From Planctomycetota bacterium (lineage in GTDB: Bacteria; Planctomycetota; Phycisphaerae; UBA1845): a stretch of 64,000 nucleotides of DNA. The DNA lies in assembly GCA_029558835.1 (NCBI GenBank), contig JAKQDH010000100.1, positions 23,951 to 87,950 of the forward strand. The letters are read 5' to 3'. Positions 1-9,239 of this stretch are shown here, in pieces. The position numbers and the translations under genes are program-made. Below the pieces are notes generated by a model. The model was not told the origin of the DNA and ran no database searches. It worked only from the letters and a program-made list of their open reading frames with translations. Positions within the stretch are counted from its first letter, which is position 1, and each line of letters starts with the position of its first letter.

Positions 1-1415
1 CGCTCGAGCTGCGACCCGACGAGAGTCTTCCTCGCGACTCCTTTCGTCTTCAGGTCGCAGGAGCGAACTTGATCATCAGCGGCCACGACACCGCGGGGAA
101 TCCTGAGCGGATCGACTATGAACGGCCCGTTTCCTGTGGCACGCTGTACGGCGTGTACGAGTTCCTGGAGCGCTACCTTGGGGTGCGCTTCTACTGGCCC
201 GATGAACTGGGAACGATCGTTCCCCGGCGGGACACCCTGACGGTACCGGGGGAACTGGACGTCCGGCAGGAGCCCCGGTTCGCGCTCCGCCAACTGTGGC
301 ACGGGCCCGGCATGGTGAGCAACTGGGACGAAGCTGCCAGTCGCATCTGGGGGAGACGTCTGCGTCTGGGGGCCTCGTTCGCCATGAAGTTCAACCACGC
401 GTGGTGGCCCGTTCTGGACGTGGAGGACTGGGCCCGCCGCGGGCATCCTGAGTATGCCGCCCTGCGTAAGGGCGAGCGGCAGGCCCGCTATGAGGGTAAG
501 CACCACCACGGGCAAGTGTGCGTCAGCAATCCCGAGGTGCAGGCCGTTTTCGTGGAGGCCGCCCGCCGGTCGCCGGAGCCGATGTTCAGCGTTTCTCCCA
601 ACGACGGCTACGGCGACCAGTGTGAGTGTGAGCGCTGCCGCACGCTGGACAACGGGCGGCTGATCCCGGACGGCAGGCATGCCGGGCTGCGCGACCTGTC
701 CGATCGGATCATGGGGTTCTACAATCTGGTAGCGGAGCGGTCCGGCAGACCCGTGGGCGGCTACGCCTACAACGAGTACATTGAGGTGCCCGCCGGCGTG
801 CAACTGCATCCCAACGTGTGGGTCTCGCTGGCCCCCAACAACGCCTGGGCGAGCGGCAACGCGGCCGAGTGGGCGCGGTCGGAACGTCTTTACCGGGCGT
901 GGGGGCGCTATTGCCCGCGTACCACTGTCTACGACATCCTCTACCACGCGGGCCAGATGCCGGGGATGATCGCGCCGCTCTGGGAGGATGTTGACCGGCG
1001 GATGCATTTGCTGGCGGCAAGTGGGCTCGCCGGCGGGCTGTTCTACATCGCCCCGGAGATGGAGCTGGGCGGTCCCGACGCCTACGTGGCGGCCAAGCTG
1101 CTTTGGGATCCGACCGCCGATGCCCAGCGGTTGCGTGAGGACTACTTTCGTGATCTCTATGGGGCCGGCTGGCGCGCGGTGGAGACGCTCTACAGGGAAG
1201 CCGCCGGGCAATGGCGCGTTGTGGTGGGCGCCTCGACGCCCGAGGCGTTTCGGGCCAAGGAGAAGAAGGTCGCCGCTCACCTCGTCATTCTGCCTCGCCT
1301 CGAAGAGCATCTGGCCCGGGCCGAGCGCGAGGCGGGTTCCGATGAGCAGGTGCGGCGGCGCCTGGCCCGCTTGCGAGCTGTGCTTGAGCGCATGGCAAGC
1401 GAGCGCGGGTCCTGA
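1..1415 (+). CDS. DUF4838 domain protein, 5' end outside window
   Basis: The reading frame is open from the left edge (first full codon at 3) to the stop at 1415, so only the last ~470 residues are present. The segment 'VYEFLERYLGVRFYWPDE' followed by a strand rich in R-F-A-L-R-Q and a later cysteine cluster (CECERC) is typical of DUF4838 proteins, which are related to alpha-glucuronidase-like glycoside hydrolases and are abundant in planctomycetes. Substrate is unknown; a polysaccharide-processing role fits the neighbouring glycan genes but is inference. The TTG at 69 is only an internal codon. Family assignment is from recognition of the motif, not from a search. Confidence 0.75.
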   Translation, partial: LELRPDESLPRDSFRLQVAGANLIISGHDTAGNPERIDYERPVSCGTLYGVYEFLERYLGVRFYWPDELGTIVPRRDTLTVPGELDVRQEPRFALRQLWHGPGMVSNWDEAASRIWGRRLRLGASFAMKFNHAWWPVLDVEDWARRGHPEYAALRKGERQARYEGKHHHGQVCVSNPEVQAVFVEAARRSPEPMFSVSPNDGYGDQCECERCRTLDNGRLIPDGRHAGLRDLSDRIMGFYNLVAERSGRPVGGYAYNEYIEVPAGVQLHPNVWVSLAPNNAWASGNAAEWARSERLYRAWGRYCPRTTVYDILYHAGQMPGMIAPLWEDVDRRMHLLAASGLAGGLFYIAPEMELGGPDAYVAAKLLWDPTADAQRLREDYFRDLYGAGWRAVETLYREAAGQWRVVVGASTPEAFRAKEKKVAAHLVILPRLEEHLARAEREAGSDEQVRRRLARLRAVLERMASERGS

Positions 1416-1566
1416 ATGCGTGTCCGCGAACACGCATCAGCGGCGTCGGGATTCAGCCGCTACCTGACGATCGCGATTCAGATCGCGGGCGCCGGATGAC
1501 GCACGGTGATTCCGGTCCGCCCGCGCGGACCATCCAGGCGGCTACGGGAAGACGGGAGGTCGTGCG

Positions 1567-3507
1567 GTGTGCGGGATTGCCGGCATCTGGGGGAACGCCA
1601 GCCGACCACGCCTCCAGGCCATGGCGGACGCTCTGCGCCATCGTGGCCCGGACGACGAGGGATTCTGGACCGGCGCGGGCGGTGAGCTGGGGTTGGCGCA
1701 CCGTCGGCTGTCGATCATCGATCTGGCCGGCGGGCACCAGCCCCTGGCCAACGAGGACGGGCGTGTGGTCGTCGTTCTCAACGGCGAGATCTACAACTAC
1801 CGCGAGTTGCGTACGCAATTGCTGGCGCAAGGACACCGCTTCGCGACGCAGACCGACACCGAGGTGGTTGTTCACCTGTACGAGGAGTGTGGTACGGAAC
1901 TGGTTCACCGGCTGCGCGGAATGTTCGCGTTCGCGCTATGGGACGAGCGTGAGCGGTGCCTGGTGCTGATGCGCGACCGCGTGGGCAAGAAGCCGCTGTA
2001 CTACCAGGAAGCCGCCGGGGAGTTTCTGTTTGCCTCGGAGCTGAAGGCCCTGGCGGCAGCCCCATCGACGGCGCTGGACGTGGACGAGCAGGCACTGGCG
2101 GACTACCTGGCATGGGGACACGTGCATCCTCCGGCGACGATCTATCGGCAGGTGCGGGCCGTGTCGCCGGGGGAACTTCTGGTTGTCCGGGACCGCCGGC
2201 TGCACTCCCGGCAGAAGTACTGGCAGCTCCGCTTGTCGCCCAAGACGCCCATCCGACCCGCGGAGGCGGTGGAGGAGGTGGATCAACTGCTCCGCGAGGC
2301 GGTCCGTCTGCGGCTGCGCGCGGACGTGCCGGTGGGGGTGTTTCTCTCGGGCGGGATCGACAGCGGGGTCATTACCGCGCTCGCGGCACGGGAACAGGGT
2401 TCCCGTTTGCTTACGGTGACGATCGGCTTCTCGGAGGAGGCGTTCGACGAAAGACCACTGGCCCGGCTGGTGGCGGAGCGCTACGAAACTGAGCACCATG
2501 AGGTGGTCATCCGGCCGGACGCCACGGTCGATCTGCCCAAGATCGCCCGGGCGTACGATCAGCCGTTCGCGGACTCCTCGGCCCTGCCGTCGTACTACGT
2601 GGCCCAGGCGGCACGCCAGTTCGTGAAGGTGGTCCTGAATGGCGACGGAGGCGATGAGCTGTTCGCCGGCTATCGGCGGTACGTGGCCGGACGGATCAGC
2701 CGCTGGGTAGGGTGGGCTGACCACGCGTTCGGGCGGGCCGGCTGGCGGTTGTTGGGTCGCTGCTTGCCTACTCCCCGCAGTCATCGTTCCGGATACGCGT
2801 TCGCGCATCGTCTCGTCCGCGGCCTGGGCGCCGACCCGGTCGAGCGTTACCTGGCCTGGTCCGTCGACATGCTGTCGGAGGAGGACAAGCTCCGATTGTC
2901 CGGGCTGGAGGGGCAGACGGCGGCGGCGCCGGAGCCTGCCGCGAATCGGTGGTTGTTGCACACGGAGCCCAGTGGTCGGTTGGTGCGTCCTTACCTGGAG
3001 AGCCTGCGCGGCTGCGGCCCGGTTGACCGGATGCTCGGCACGGACTACCAGACCATTCTCCCGCACGCCCTGCTGGTGAAAATGGATATCGCCTGCATGG
3101 CGCACGGTCTGGAGGGGCGCTCCCCGCTGCTGGACCAGGTGCTAACCGAGCGGGTGGCCCGGTTCCCGGAGGCCGTCAAGCTCCCTGGGCTACGCACGAA
3201 GCCCATCCTGCGTGATCTAAGTCGGCGTTACCTGCCTGAGTCGGTGCAGGTCGCGCAGAAACGGGGGTTTGAGTTGCCGGTAGTGCGTTGGCTACGGGGG
3301 GAGTTGCGGTCCTTCACGGCCGATGTGGTGCTGGCGCGTCAGGGGTTGCTCGCGGAGCGCTTCGCGCGGCGGGAGCTGGAGCGCTTGCTGCGCAACGAGG
3401 AGGGGTTGGATATCTCCCGCTGGGCGCGCCGCACGTGGACGTTGATGATGTTGGGGCTTTGGGATGCCTGCGTCCACCGCGAGCGTGTCCCGGCCATGCC
3501 GGCCTGA
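1567..3507 (+). CDS. asparagine synthase-like glutamine amidotransferase
   Basis: A 646-residue class II amidotransferase of the AsnB fold. Residue 2 is the nucleophilic cysteine (MCGIAGIWG), followed by HRGPDDEG and the glutaminase motifs LNGEIYNY and RLRGMFAFALWD; the synthetase half has the PP-loop SGGIDS and NGDGGDELFAGY. The family transfers glutamine nitrogen to an ATP-activated carboxylate. The GTG start at 1567 is fixed by the catalytic Cys2 and by GGGAGG seven bases upstream. In exosortase-linked exopolysaccharide loci this protein is the usual amidotransferase and probably amidates a sugar acid rather than making free asparagine; that reassignment rests on the neighbouring glycosyltransferases, FemAB-like protein and deacetylase and is inference. 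Confidence 0.9.
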   Translation: MCGIAGIWGNASRPRLQAMADALRHRGPDDEGFWTGAGGELGLAHRRLSIIDLAGGHQPLANEDGRVVVVLNGEIYNYRELRTQLLAQGHRFATQTDTEVVVHLYEECGTELVHRLRGMFAFALWDERERCLVLMRDRVGKKPLYYQEAAGEFLFASELKALAAAPSTALDVDEQALADYLAWGHVHPPATIYRQVRAVSPGELLVVRDRRLHSRQKYWQLRLSPKTPIRPAEAVEEVDQLLREAVRLRLRADVPVGVFLSGGIDSGVITALAAREQGSRLLTVTIGFSEEAFDERPLARLVAERYETEHHEVVIRPDATVDLPKIARAYDQPFADSSALPSYYVAQAARQFVKVVLNGDGGDELFAGYRRYVAGRISRWVGWADHAFGRAGWRLLGRCLPTPRSHRSGYAFAHRLVRGLGADPVERYLAWSVDMLSEEDKLRLSGLEGQTAAAPEPAANRWLLHTEPSGRLVRPYLESLRGCGPVDRMLGTDYQTILPHALLVKMDIACMAHGLEGRSPLLDQVLTERVARFPEAVKLPGLRTKPILRDLSRRYLPESVQVAQKRGFELPVVRWLRGELRSFTADVVLARQGLLAERFARRELERLLRNEEGLDISRWARRTWTLMMLGLWDACVHRERVPAMPA

Positions 3508-3560
3508 TTAGCCCTGAAGTGACCGACGCGTCGGCCGGTTGCCACCCAGAGGTCAGAAGC

Positions 3561-4736
3561 GTGAGACTGCTGGTAGCTCTTGCGGAACACTACGTGCGCG
3601 GCCCGGACGAGCACGTGTACACGGGGGGGCCCCACCGAGCAGGTTTCTTCGATCGCTACCTTGAGGTCTTCGAGGAGGTCCTGGTGGTGGCACGGGTGTA
3701 CCGGGCGCCAGCGGTCGATCCCCTGTGGGCACGCGTCGACGGCCCGCGGGTGCGCGTGGCTGACCTGCCGGACCACACGGGTCCGTGGGAGTACCTGCGG
3801 ACCCTGCCCCAGCTTCGGCGACGTTGCCGGCAGGCCGTTGCGGACACGGACGCGTGTCTTCTGCGCACCGGCGGCGGGGGATTCCCGGAGCTGATTCGGC
3901 GGGAGGCTCTCCGGCGTGGCCGACCCTATGCCGTCGAGGTGGTGGCTGATCCGTGGGACGCTCTGGGACCGGGCACGGTGCGGAGCGTGGTGCGTCCGCT
4001 GGCCAGGCGGATCTGCGTGCGGAGCCTGTGCGCCTCGTGTCGGCAGGCCGCCGGCGTTGCGTATGTGACCGCGGAAGCCCTCCAGCAGCGCTATCCGCCA
4101 GGCAGTCAGACTTACGCCACCTACTACTCGTCGGTTGAGATGCCCGCCGAGGCCTACGTGAGCGGGCCACGTGTCTACGCCCGCGCCGCGTGCCGCCTCG
4201 TGCACGTCGGGTCATTGCAGCATTTCTACAAGGCCCCCGATGTGCTGGTGCGGGCGGTGGCGTTGTGCACGCAGCGCGGACTGCCGGTGACGCTGAGGGT
4301 ACTAGGCGACGGTCAGCGTCGGGCGGAAATCGAGGATCTGATCCGCACGCTGCAAGTGGAGCGGCAGGTGGTCTTGGTGGGCCACGTGGCCCGGTGCGAG
4401 CTGGTGCGGCGGGAACTGGACGAAGCCGACCTGTTTGTGTCGGTTTCGCGTCAGGAGGGGCTGCCCCGGGCGATGATCGAGGCAATGGGGCGGGCCTTGC
4501 CCTGCCTCGGATCTCCCCGCGGCGGAATCCCCGAGCTGCTGCCGCCGCAGGACTTGGTACCGCCCGGGGACGCCGCGGCCTTGGCGGACAGGCTCATCGA
4601 GGTCTTGGGTGACCCGGAGCGGCTGACGGAGGCGTCGGCACGCAATCTCGAAGTGGCGCGACGCTATCATGCGGAGGTGCTGCGCCAGCGCCGTCTGGAG
4701 TTCCTCCGGCATCTGCGCCGGGTCTCGGGGGGTTGA
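3561..4736 (+). CDS. family 4 glycosyltransferase
   Basis: A 391-residue GT-B glycosyltransferase. The C-terminal half carries the GT4 donor-site pattern E-x7-E (EGLPRAMIE near residue 300) followed by GGIPELL and PPGDAAALA. The N-terminal half has an unusual opening (YVRGPDEHVYTGG, then a FFDRYLEVFEEVLVVARV segment). The open frame extends upstream into the amidotransferase, so I choose the GTG at 3561, preceded by AGAGGTCAGAAG. It is a clear paralogue of the protein at 8031-9239: both share the opening, the DLPDxxGPWEYL block and the C-terminal donor region. Likely acts in the cytoplasm on a lipid-linked glycan of the same locus. Donor and acceptor sugars cannot be read from sequence. Confidence 0.85.
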   Translation: MRLLVALAEHYVRGPDEHVYTGGPHRAGFFDRYLEVFEEVLVVARVYRAPAVDPLWARVDGPRVRVADLPDHTGPWEYLRTLPQLRRRCRQAVADTDACLLRTGGGGFPELIRREALRRGRPYAVEVVADPWDALGPGTVRSVVRPLARRICVRSLCASCRQAAGVAYVTAEALQQRYPPGSQTYATYYSSVEMPAEAYVSGPRVYARAACRLVHVGSLQHFYKAPDVLVRAVALCTQRGLPVTLRVLGDGQRRAEIEDLIRTLQVERQVVLVGHVARCELVRRELDEADLFVSVSRQEGLPRAMIEAMGRALPCLGSPRGGIPELLPPQDLVPPGDAAALADRLIEVLGDPERLTEASARNLEVARRYHAEVLRQRRLEFLRHLRRVSGG

Positions 4737-5364
4737 AAGGTGGCCGGGGACGGCTGGGGCCGCTGCCAAGCCGTCCCCGCTGGTGGTATGGGAGGCGCAC
4801 GCGACCGTCAACGTGCGCTGATGGGTGTTTCTCGACGTTGATGAACACCCCAACATCGCGGCTGACTCGCTGCATCGGCTGCGGGAGTCGGGCCTGCGGT
4901 CGTTGGCGGCCCTGCAGGCTTGGCCGAGCAGTCCTGCCGAACGCCAAGCGACCGCGGCGGAGCTGCGCGACGAGTCCAGCCGGCGGGGCATCCCGTTTTG
5001 CCCACCCCCAGCCCCGGCGACGCCGATATACTGGCGTTGCCCCACGGGCAGGGAGCGGAAGGAGGAAGTGCCGGCGACCGCGGATCGAGCCGGCGTGGAC
5101 ATCGCGGGGTGGTCCTCGTCCGTGGGCCGCTCCTTGCCTCCCTCTGCGGTCGCGGTGTGGGTAATCAAGCGGGGCGCGCCGCCGGGCCGAGGAGGCGCAC
5201 CGGCACGTTGTGACCGTGCCGATGTGTCCCAGGCTTTCGGCGCCTACGCTGGCGACGGCGGTGCAGCTCCTGGGTGCCGGGGGCGTGTGGTTCGGGAGCC
5301 GGAAGCAGGCGGAAGCGCCGGCGGGAATGCCGGGCAACCGCAGCGCCTGGAAGGAGACCAGATA
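4737..5364 (+). other. 628-bp gap between glycosyltransferase and FemAB-like gene
   Basis: No recognisable gene. One frame (from a TTG or GTG near 4825) stays open into the FemAB-like gene, but its translation is compositionally erratic, has no family resemblance, and the downstream gene has its own strong ribosome-binding site at 5351-5357. The stretch may hold the promoter for the second half of the locus; a TATACT at 5027-5032 is the only -10-like string noted and it lacks a well-spaced -35. Confidence 0.4.
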
Positions 5365-6288
5365 GTGCCGGTTCCCCAGGAGATTGAGTTCCCCGAGGTG
5401 CCCCTGAGGCGCTGCACCACGGAGGAATATTGCACCGCCCTGCATGAGCGCGGCGAGCTGCCGTTCTGGTGGTGGGGGCGGTATGGGTGGCGCGGCAGGA
5501 ACTTCTCGCTGCCGTTTCGCGACCGGGCGGGGCACTGGTGGTATGAGGCCCTGCCGGGTTTCGCCTGGCCGGTGGAAATCCTGGAGCCGCTTCCTGCTGC
5601 TGAAGTCCGGGTACCGCTGGCCCGCAGCTACTGGGGCTATCAACACGCGGTGCCGGAGGGTGCCTCGGCCAACGGCAAGCTGGTGATCAACACGATTATG
5701 GATCTGGCGGCCTACGGGCCGTCTTCCATCAACGACAAGCGACGCAACGCGGTGCGCAAGGGGCTGCGGTCGTGTGACGTAGTTGCAGTCGAAGCCGTCG
5801 ACGAGCGCTGGCTCGTCGGCGCCGCCGGCTGCTGGCGCGACCTCGTCCAGCGCAGCGGCTGGAACCGACCCCTGGATGCGGGCACCCTGCGGCGCCGCTG
5901 GGAGGACCTGTTCCGGTTGCCCGGTGCCACGACCATCATGGCCTTCGACAGGGAGTCCGGGCAGGTGGCTGGTTTCCTGATTACTAAGGTTTACGGGCGC
6001 ACCGCCTACGTAGACACGCTCGCTTCTGCGTCCGAACTGCTGCACTGCAATCCGAACGACGCGCTGGTGTACACGTTCGTCCGCAACGCGCAGCGGCTGC
6101 CTGGTGTGGCGCAGGTGCATTACGCCATCAAGTCGACGGCGCCGTCTTTGGAGAAGTTCAAGGTGTCACTGGGTTTCGAGGCGACCGCTCTGCCGGCGCG
6201 GGTGTGCACGCGCGTGCCGGGTGCCTTGGGGTTGCTGCGGCTGGTCAGGTTGTTGAAGTACAAGCAGCTCATGGGGCAGCTCCGATGA
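5365..6288 (+). CDS. FemAB/GNAT-fold protein of PEP-CTERM exopolysaccharide loci
   Basis: About 307 residues. The C-terminal two thirds resembles the GNAT/BioF2-like fold of FemAB-related transferases: DKRRNAVRKGLRSC, a hydrophobic strand pair GFLITKVYGRTAYVDTL, then NPNDALVYTFVRNAQ and SLEKFKVSLGFEA. FemAB-like proteins of this type accompany exosortase loci, where they are thought to add an aminoacyl or acyl group to a glycan precursor. The open frame reaches back to 4825, but AAGGAGA at 5351-5357 lies seven bases before the GTG at 5365, and the protein-like composition begins there. Next gene, a deacetylase, starts 87 bases downstream on the same strand. Exact acceptor unknown. Confidence 0.7.
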   Translation: MPVPQEIEFPEVPLRRCTTEEYCTALHERGELPFWWWGRYGWRGRNFSLPFRDRAGHWWYEALPGFAWPVEILEPLPAAEVRVPLARSYWGYQHAVPEGASANGKLVINTIMDLAAYGPSSINDKRRNAVRKGLRSCDVVAVEAVDERWLVGAAGCWRDLVQRSGWNRPLDAGTLRRRWEDLFRLPGATTIMAFDRESGQVAGFLITKVYGRTAYVDTLASASELLHCNPNDALVYTFVRNAQRLPGVAQVHYAIKSTAPSLEKFKVSLGFEATALPARVCTRVPGALGLLRLVRLLKYKQLMGQLR

Positions 6289-6290
6289 GG

Positions 6291-6321
6291 GGGGCGCGGC
6301 GGCAGGGAGGGGCCGCGCCCC
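6291..6321 (+). terminator. strong GC hairpin after FemAB-like gene
   Basis: Immediately after the stop at 6288 there is a perfect 10-bp stem (GGGGCGCGGC at 6291-6300 pairing with GCCGCGCCCC at 6312-6321) and an 11-base loop. There is no T-run, so it is not a classical intrinsic terminator; it could attenuate transcription or protect the upstream message end within the operon. Confidence 0.35.
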
Positions 6322-6374
6322 GTCGGGGGGAGCGGCGGATCGAGGCAAGGTCCTGAGCGAGGCTACCGGAATCC

Positions 6375-7214
6375 ATGAGCCAACGGCCCGGCGCCATCCT
6401 CAATGCCCTCACCATCGACCTGGAGGACTGGGCCCAGAGTACGCTCGGGGCTCATCTGCCCATTACCGCGCGGGTGGTGCGCAACACGCAGCGGGTCTTG
6501 CACCTGCTGACCGCTCACGATGTCCACGCCACCTTCTTCGCGCTGGGCAAGGTCTGTGAGCGCTATCCGGAGCTGTTGCCCATGGTTGCCGAGGCCGGGC
6601 ACGAGATCGGCACTCACGGCTACGGTCATGAGCTGCTCTATAGCATCACGCCCGCCCGTTTCCGGGAGGATCTCGAGCGCAGCATCGACCTCATCGTGCG
6701 GCAGATCGGACGCCGCCCTGTGAGCTACCGGGCCCCCGCGTTCTCGATTACGCGTGATTCCCTGTGGGCGGGGCCGATTCTCGCGGAGCTGGGCATCCGC
6801 TACAGCTCCAGCATCTTTCCGATTGCCGGCGGGCGCTACGGCATTCCGGACGCGCCGCGGTTTCCCCATCGCTGGCCGACCTGCGACCTGCTGGAGTTTC
6901 CCCTGACCACCGTGCGGCGTTTCGGGCGCAACTGGCCTGTCTGTGGGGGTGGGTATGTGCGCCTGCTGCCGTATGCGCTGGTGGCCGGCGCCATCCGGGA
7001 AGTCAACCGGCTGCGGCACCCCGCCGTGGTCTACCTGCATCCGTACGAGTTAGACGTGACCGAAGTGGCCGAATTGCGCAGACAAGGTTGGCCCATCAGC
7101 CGGGAACGGTACGTGCATCAGTCGCTTTTCCGGGGGCGCGTGCGCGGACGGCTGGCGCGCCTCATGACGGAGTTCCGGTTCGCCCCCTTGACGGAGGTGC
7201 TTGCTCATGAGTGA
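6375..7214 (+). CDS. polysaccharide deacetylase, PEP-CTERM locus type
   Basis: A 279-residue NodB-fold protein. Visible motifs: LTIDLEDW (catalytic and metal-binding acids), HATFFALG, the metal pair in GHEIGTHGYGHE (H-x3-H), and SYRAPAFSI. The C-terminal part (VVYLHPYELD and following) matches the DUF3473-like tail found in deacetylases of exosortase/exopolysaccharide loci. It probably removes N- or O-acetyl groups from the locus polysaccharide. There is no obvious signal peptide, which is usual for this subgroup. Its last 8 bases overlap the start of the methyltransferase gene (ATGAGTGA arrangement), so the two are translationally coupled. Confidence 0.88.
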   Translation: MSQRPGAILNALTIDLEDWAQSTLGAHLPITARVVRNTQRVLHLLTAHDVHATFFALGKVCERYPELLPMVAEAGHEIGTHGYGHELLYSITPARFREDLERSIDLIVRQIGRRPVSYRAPAFSITRDSLWAGPILAELGIRYSSSIFPIAGGRYGIPDAPRFPHRWPTCDLLEFPLTTVRRFGRNWPVCGGGYVRLLPYALVAGAIREVNRLRHPAVVYLHPYELDVTEVAELRRQGWPISRERYVHQSLFRGRVRGRLARLMTEFRFAPLTEVLAHE

Positions 7215-7875
7215 AATCGCCGACGTCCAGCGTTACTTCCGGGAACAGGCGGCCCAGTTCGACAGCATCTACGAGGGCAAGGGACCAGTGTTGCGCTGGC
7301 TCGACCGCAAGTTTCGGGCCAGCATCTTCGTCCGCTACGCGCTCACGTTCGAGCACGCGGGCGACGTGACTGGCAAGCGGGTTCTGGACATCGGCTGCGG
7401 CTCCGGGCGCTACTGCGTCGAGTTCGCCCAGCGCGGGGCGGCCGAGGTCGTCGGCGTCGACCTCTCGGACAACATGATCGCCCTGGCTCGGCGCGAGGCC
7501 GAGCGGCTCCAGGTTGCCGACCGCTGTCACTTCCTGGTCGATGACTTCAACCACTACCGTCCGGACGAACCCTTCGACGTCGTGATCGCCATGGGTGTGT
7601 TTGACTACCTGCGCGAGCCGGAACCGTGGGTGGAGCGTATGGTCGGTGTTTGCCGTGGCCGGTGGATGGCGAGCTTCCCCAAGTGGGATCTGCTGCGGGC
7701 CCCCTTACGCCGCTGGCGCTACAGGCTACGCAACTGCCCCGTGTATTACTACACTGACGAGCGTGTGGTACAGATCATGCGGGCGTGTCATTTGGCGCAG
7801 TACGTCATCAAGGACATTCCGGGGCGCGGGCAGGACTGGTTCGTCTGCGCGGAGGTGGGCAGGACGCCTGCCTGA
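7207..7875 (+). CDS. class I SAM-dependent methyltransferase
   Basis: A 222-residue Rossmann-fold methyltransferase with motif I VLDIGCGSGRYCVEF, motif II acid in VVGVDLSDNM, and FDVVIAMGVFDYL as motif IV. Start ATG at 7207 is set by GGAGG at 7193-7197, nine bases upstream, and overlaps the deacetylase stop. Given its place between a deacetylase and two glycosyltransferases it probably methylates a sugar or lipid carrier intermediate; substrate is not predictable from sequence. Confidence 0.85.
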   Translation: MSEIADVQRYFREQAAQFDSIYEGKGPVLRWLDRKFRASIFVRYALTFEHAGDVTGKRVLDIGCGSGRYCVEFAQRGAAEVVGVDLSDNMIALARREAERLQVADRCHFLVDDFNHYRPDEPFDVVIAMGVFDYLREPEPWVERMVGVCRGRWMASFPKWDLLRAPLRRWRYRLRNCPVYYYTDERVVQIMRACHLAQYVIKDIPGRGQDWFVCAEVGRTPA

Positions 7876-8030
7876 CGTCCGCCCGCCGTGCCGCCAAGCC
7901 GTCCGCGTGCCGGATGGCCCATCGCCGTTCGGAAAAGCTGGGTCGGGGCCCCCGGACACGCTCGGCGGCGCGCCGTGGCTGACGCCGGCGGAGGGGCCTG
8001 CCCCTCCGGTTGGCCGAATCAGGGTCGAGC

Positions 8031-9239
8031 ATGGGCAGCCTGCTGGCAACCCACACGTCGCACTTCGTCCGCGGGCCGGATGGCCATGTCTATTCCCCCG
8101 AGACGCTGCTGGGCTACGCCTTCTGGACCCGCTACTTGGTGGTGTTCGAGGGGGTGAGCGTGGTCGCGCGTGTGGCGCGACGAGCAAGCGTTCCCGGTGA
8201 CCTGCCCCGGGCCGACGGGCCGGGTGTGGAGTTTCTCGACCTGCCCGACTACCTGGGTCCGTGGGAGTACTTGGCGCGGCGGGCGGGTCTGGGGGCCCGG
8301 GTGCGTGCGGCCGTCGGGCAGCATGACGCGTATTGCCTCCGCGTCCCCTGTGCCAACGCGACGCTCATCTGGCATGAATTGCGGCGGCGGGGCCTGCCGT
8401 TTGGCCTGGAAGTCGTGGGGGATCCGGCGGACTCGCTGGGTGCCGGCGCGGTGCGTTCGCTTGCCCGACCCCTGGCCCGTTGGTCGGCTGTGCGCGCCCT
8501 GCGGGCCCAGTGCCGGACCGCCTGTGCAACGGCCTACGTGACGAGGGAGATGCTTCAGCGGCACTATCCCCCCGCGCCGGGTGCCTTTACCACGCACTAC
8601 TCGTCGATCGAGTTGCCGCCCGAGGCGTTCGTGGTGGAGCCGCGGACGAACCTGGGGGCTGGGCATCGGCTGGTCTACGTGGGCACCCTGGAGGTATTGT
8701 ACAAGGCGCCTGACGTGCTCATCCGAGCGCTGGCGTTATGCCGACCACACGAGGTGCGTTTGACGATCGTGGGTGAAGGTCGGGAGCGAGCGGGGCTCGA
8801 AGCATTGGCACGCGACGTAGGCGTGCGCGACCGCATCACCTTCGCGGGTCGGCTGCCGGCGGGGGCCGCGGTCCGCGAGGTGCTGGATACTGCGGACCTC
8901 TTCGTGCTGCCGTCGCGGCAGGAGGGCCTGCCCCGGGCGATGATCGAGGCGATGGCCCGCGGCCTGCCCTGTCTCGGCTCGACGGTAGGGGGCATTCCCG
9001 AGTTGTTGCCGGCAGAGGACATGGTGCGGCCGGGCGACGCCAAGGTGCTGGCGGCGAAGATTACGGAAATGCTTGCGGACAATGACCGGCTGTGCGCCTG
9101 CGCGCGGCGCAACTTGGCCTTGGCGCAAGAGTACGTGCAGGAGGCGCTGGCCCAGCGACGCCGCGTGTTCTACCAGGCACTGGATCAGGCGTCCGCCAGG
9201 TGTGGGGCGGCGCGGGCTGCGCAGGGAGACCGGGGTTGA
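8031..9239 (+). CDS. family 4 glycosyltransferase, paralogue of 3561-4736
   Basis: A 402-residue GT-B enzyme with the donor motif EGLPRAMIE (E-x7-E) near residue 300, GGIPELLPAEDM and PGDAKVLA. It opens with THTSHFVRGPDGHVYSPE and contains DLPDYLGPWEYLA, both shared with the glycosyltransferase at 3561-4736, so the two descend from a duplication. ATG at 8031 is preferred because it precedes the shared N-terminal block; upstream AGGGTCGAG is a weak ribosome-binding site. The TGA at 9237-9239 overlaps the TTG start of the next glycosyltransferase by three bases, indicating coupling. Confidence 0.85.
   Translation: MGSLLATHTSHFVRGPDGHVYSPETLLGYAFWTRYLVVFEGVSVVARVARRASVPGDLPRADGPGVEFLDLPDYLGPWEYLARRAGLGARVRAAVGQHDAYCLRVPCANATLIWHELRRRGLPFGLEVVGDPADSLGAGAVRSLARPLARWSAVRALRAQCRTACATAYVTREMLQRHYPPAPGAFTTHYSSIELPPEAFVVEPRTNLGAGHRLVYVGTLEVLYKAPDVLIRALALCRPHEVRLTIVGEGRERAGLEALARDVGVRDRITFAGRLPAGAAVREVLDTADLFVLPSRQEGLPRAMIEAMARGLPCLGSTVGGIPELLPAEDMVRPGDAKVLAAKITEMLADNDRLCACARRNLALAQEYVQEALAQRRRVFYQALDQASARCGAARAAQGDRG

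Noticed and set aside
4825..5364. 180-codon N-terminal extension of the FemAB-like protein
   Set aside because: AAGGAGA seven bases before GTG 5365 and the normal family length place the start there; the extension has no recognisable homology.
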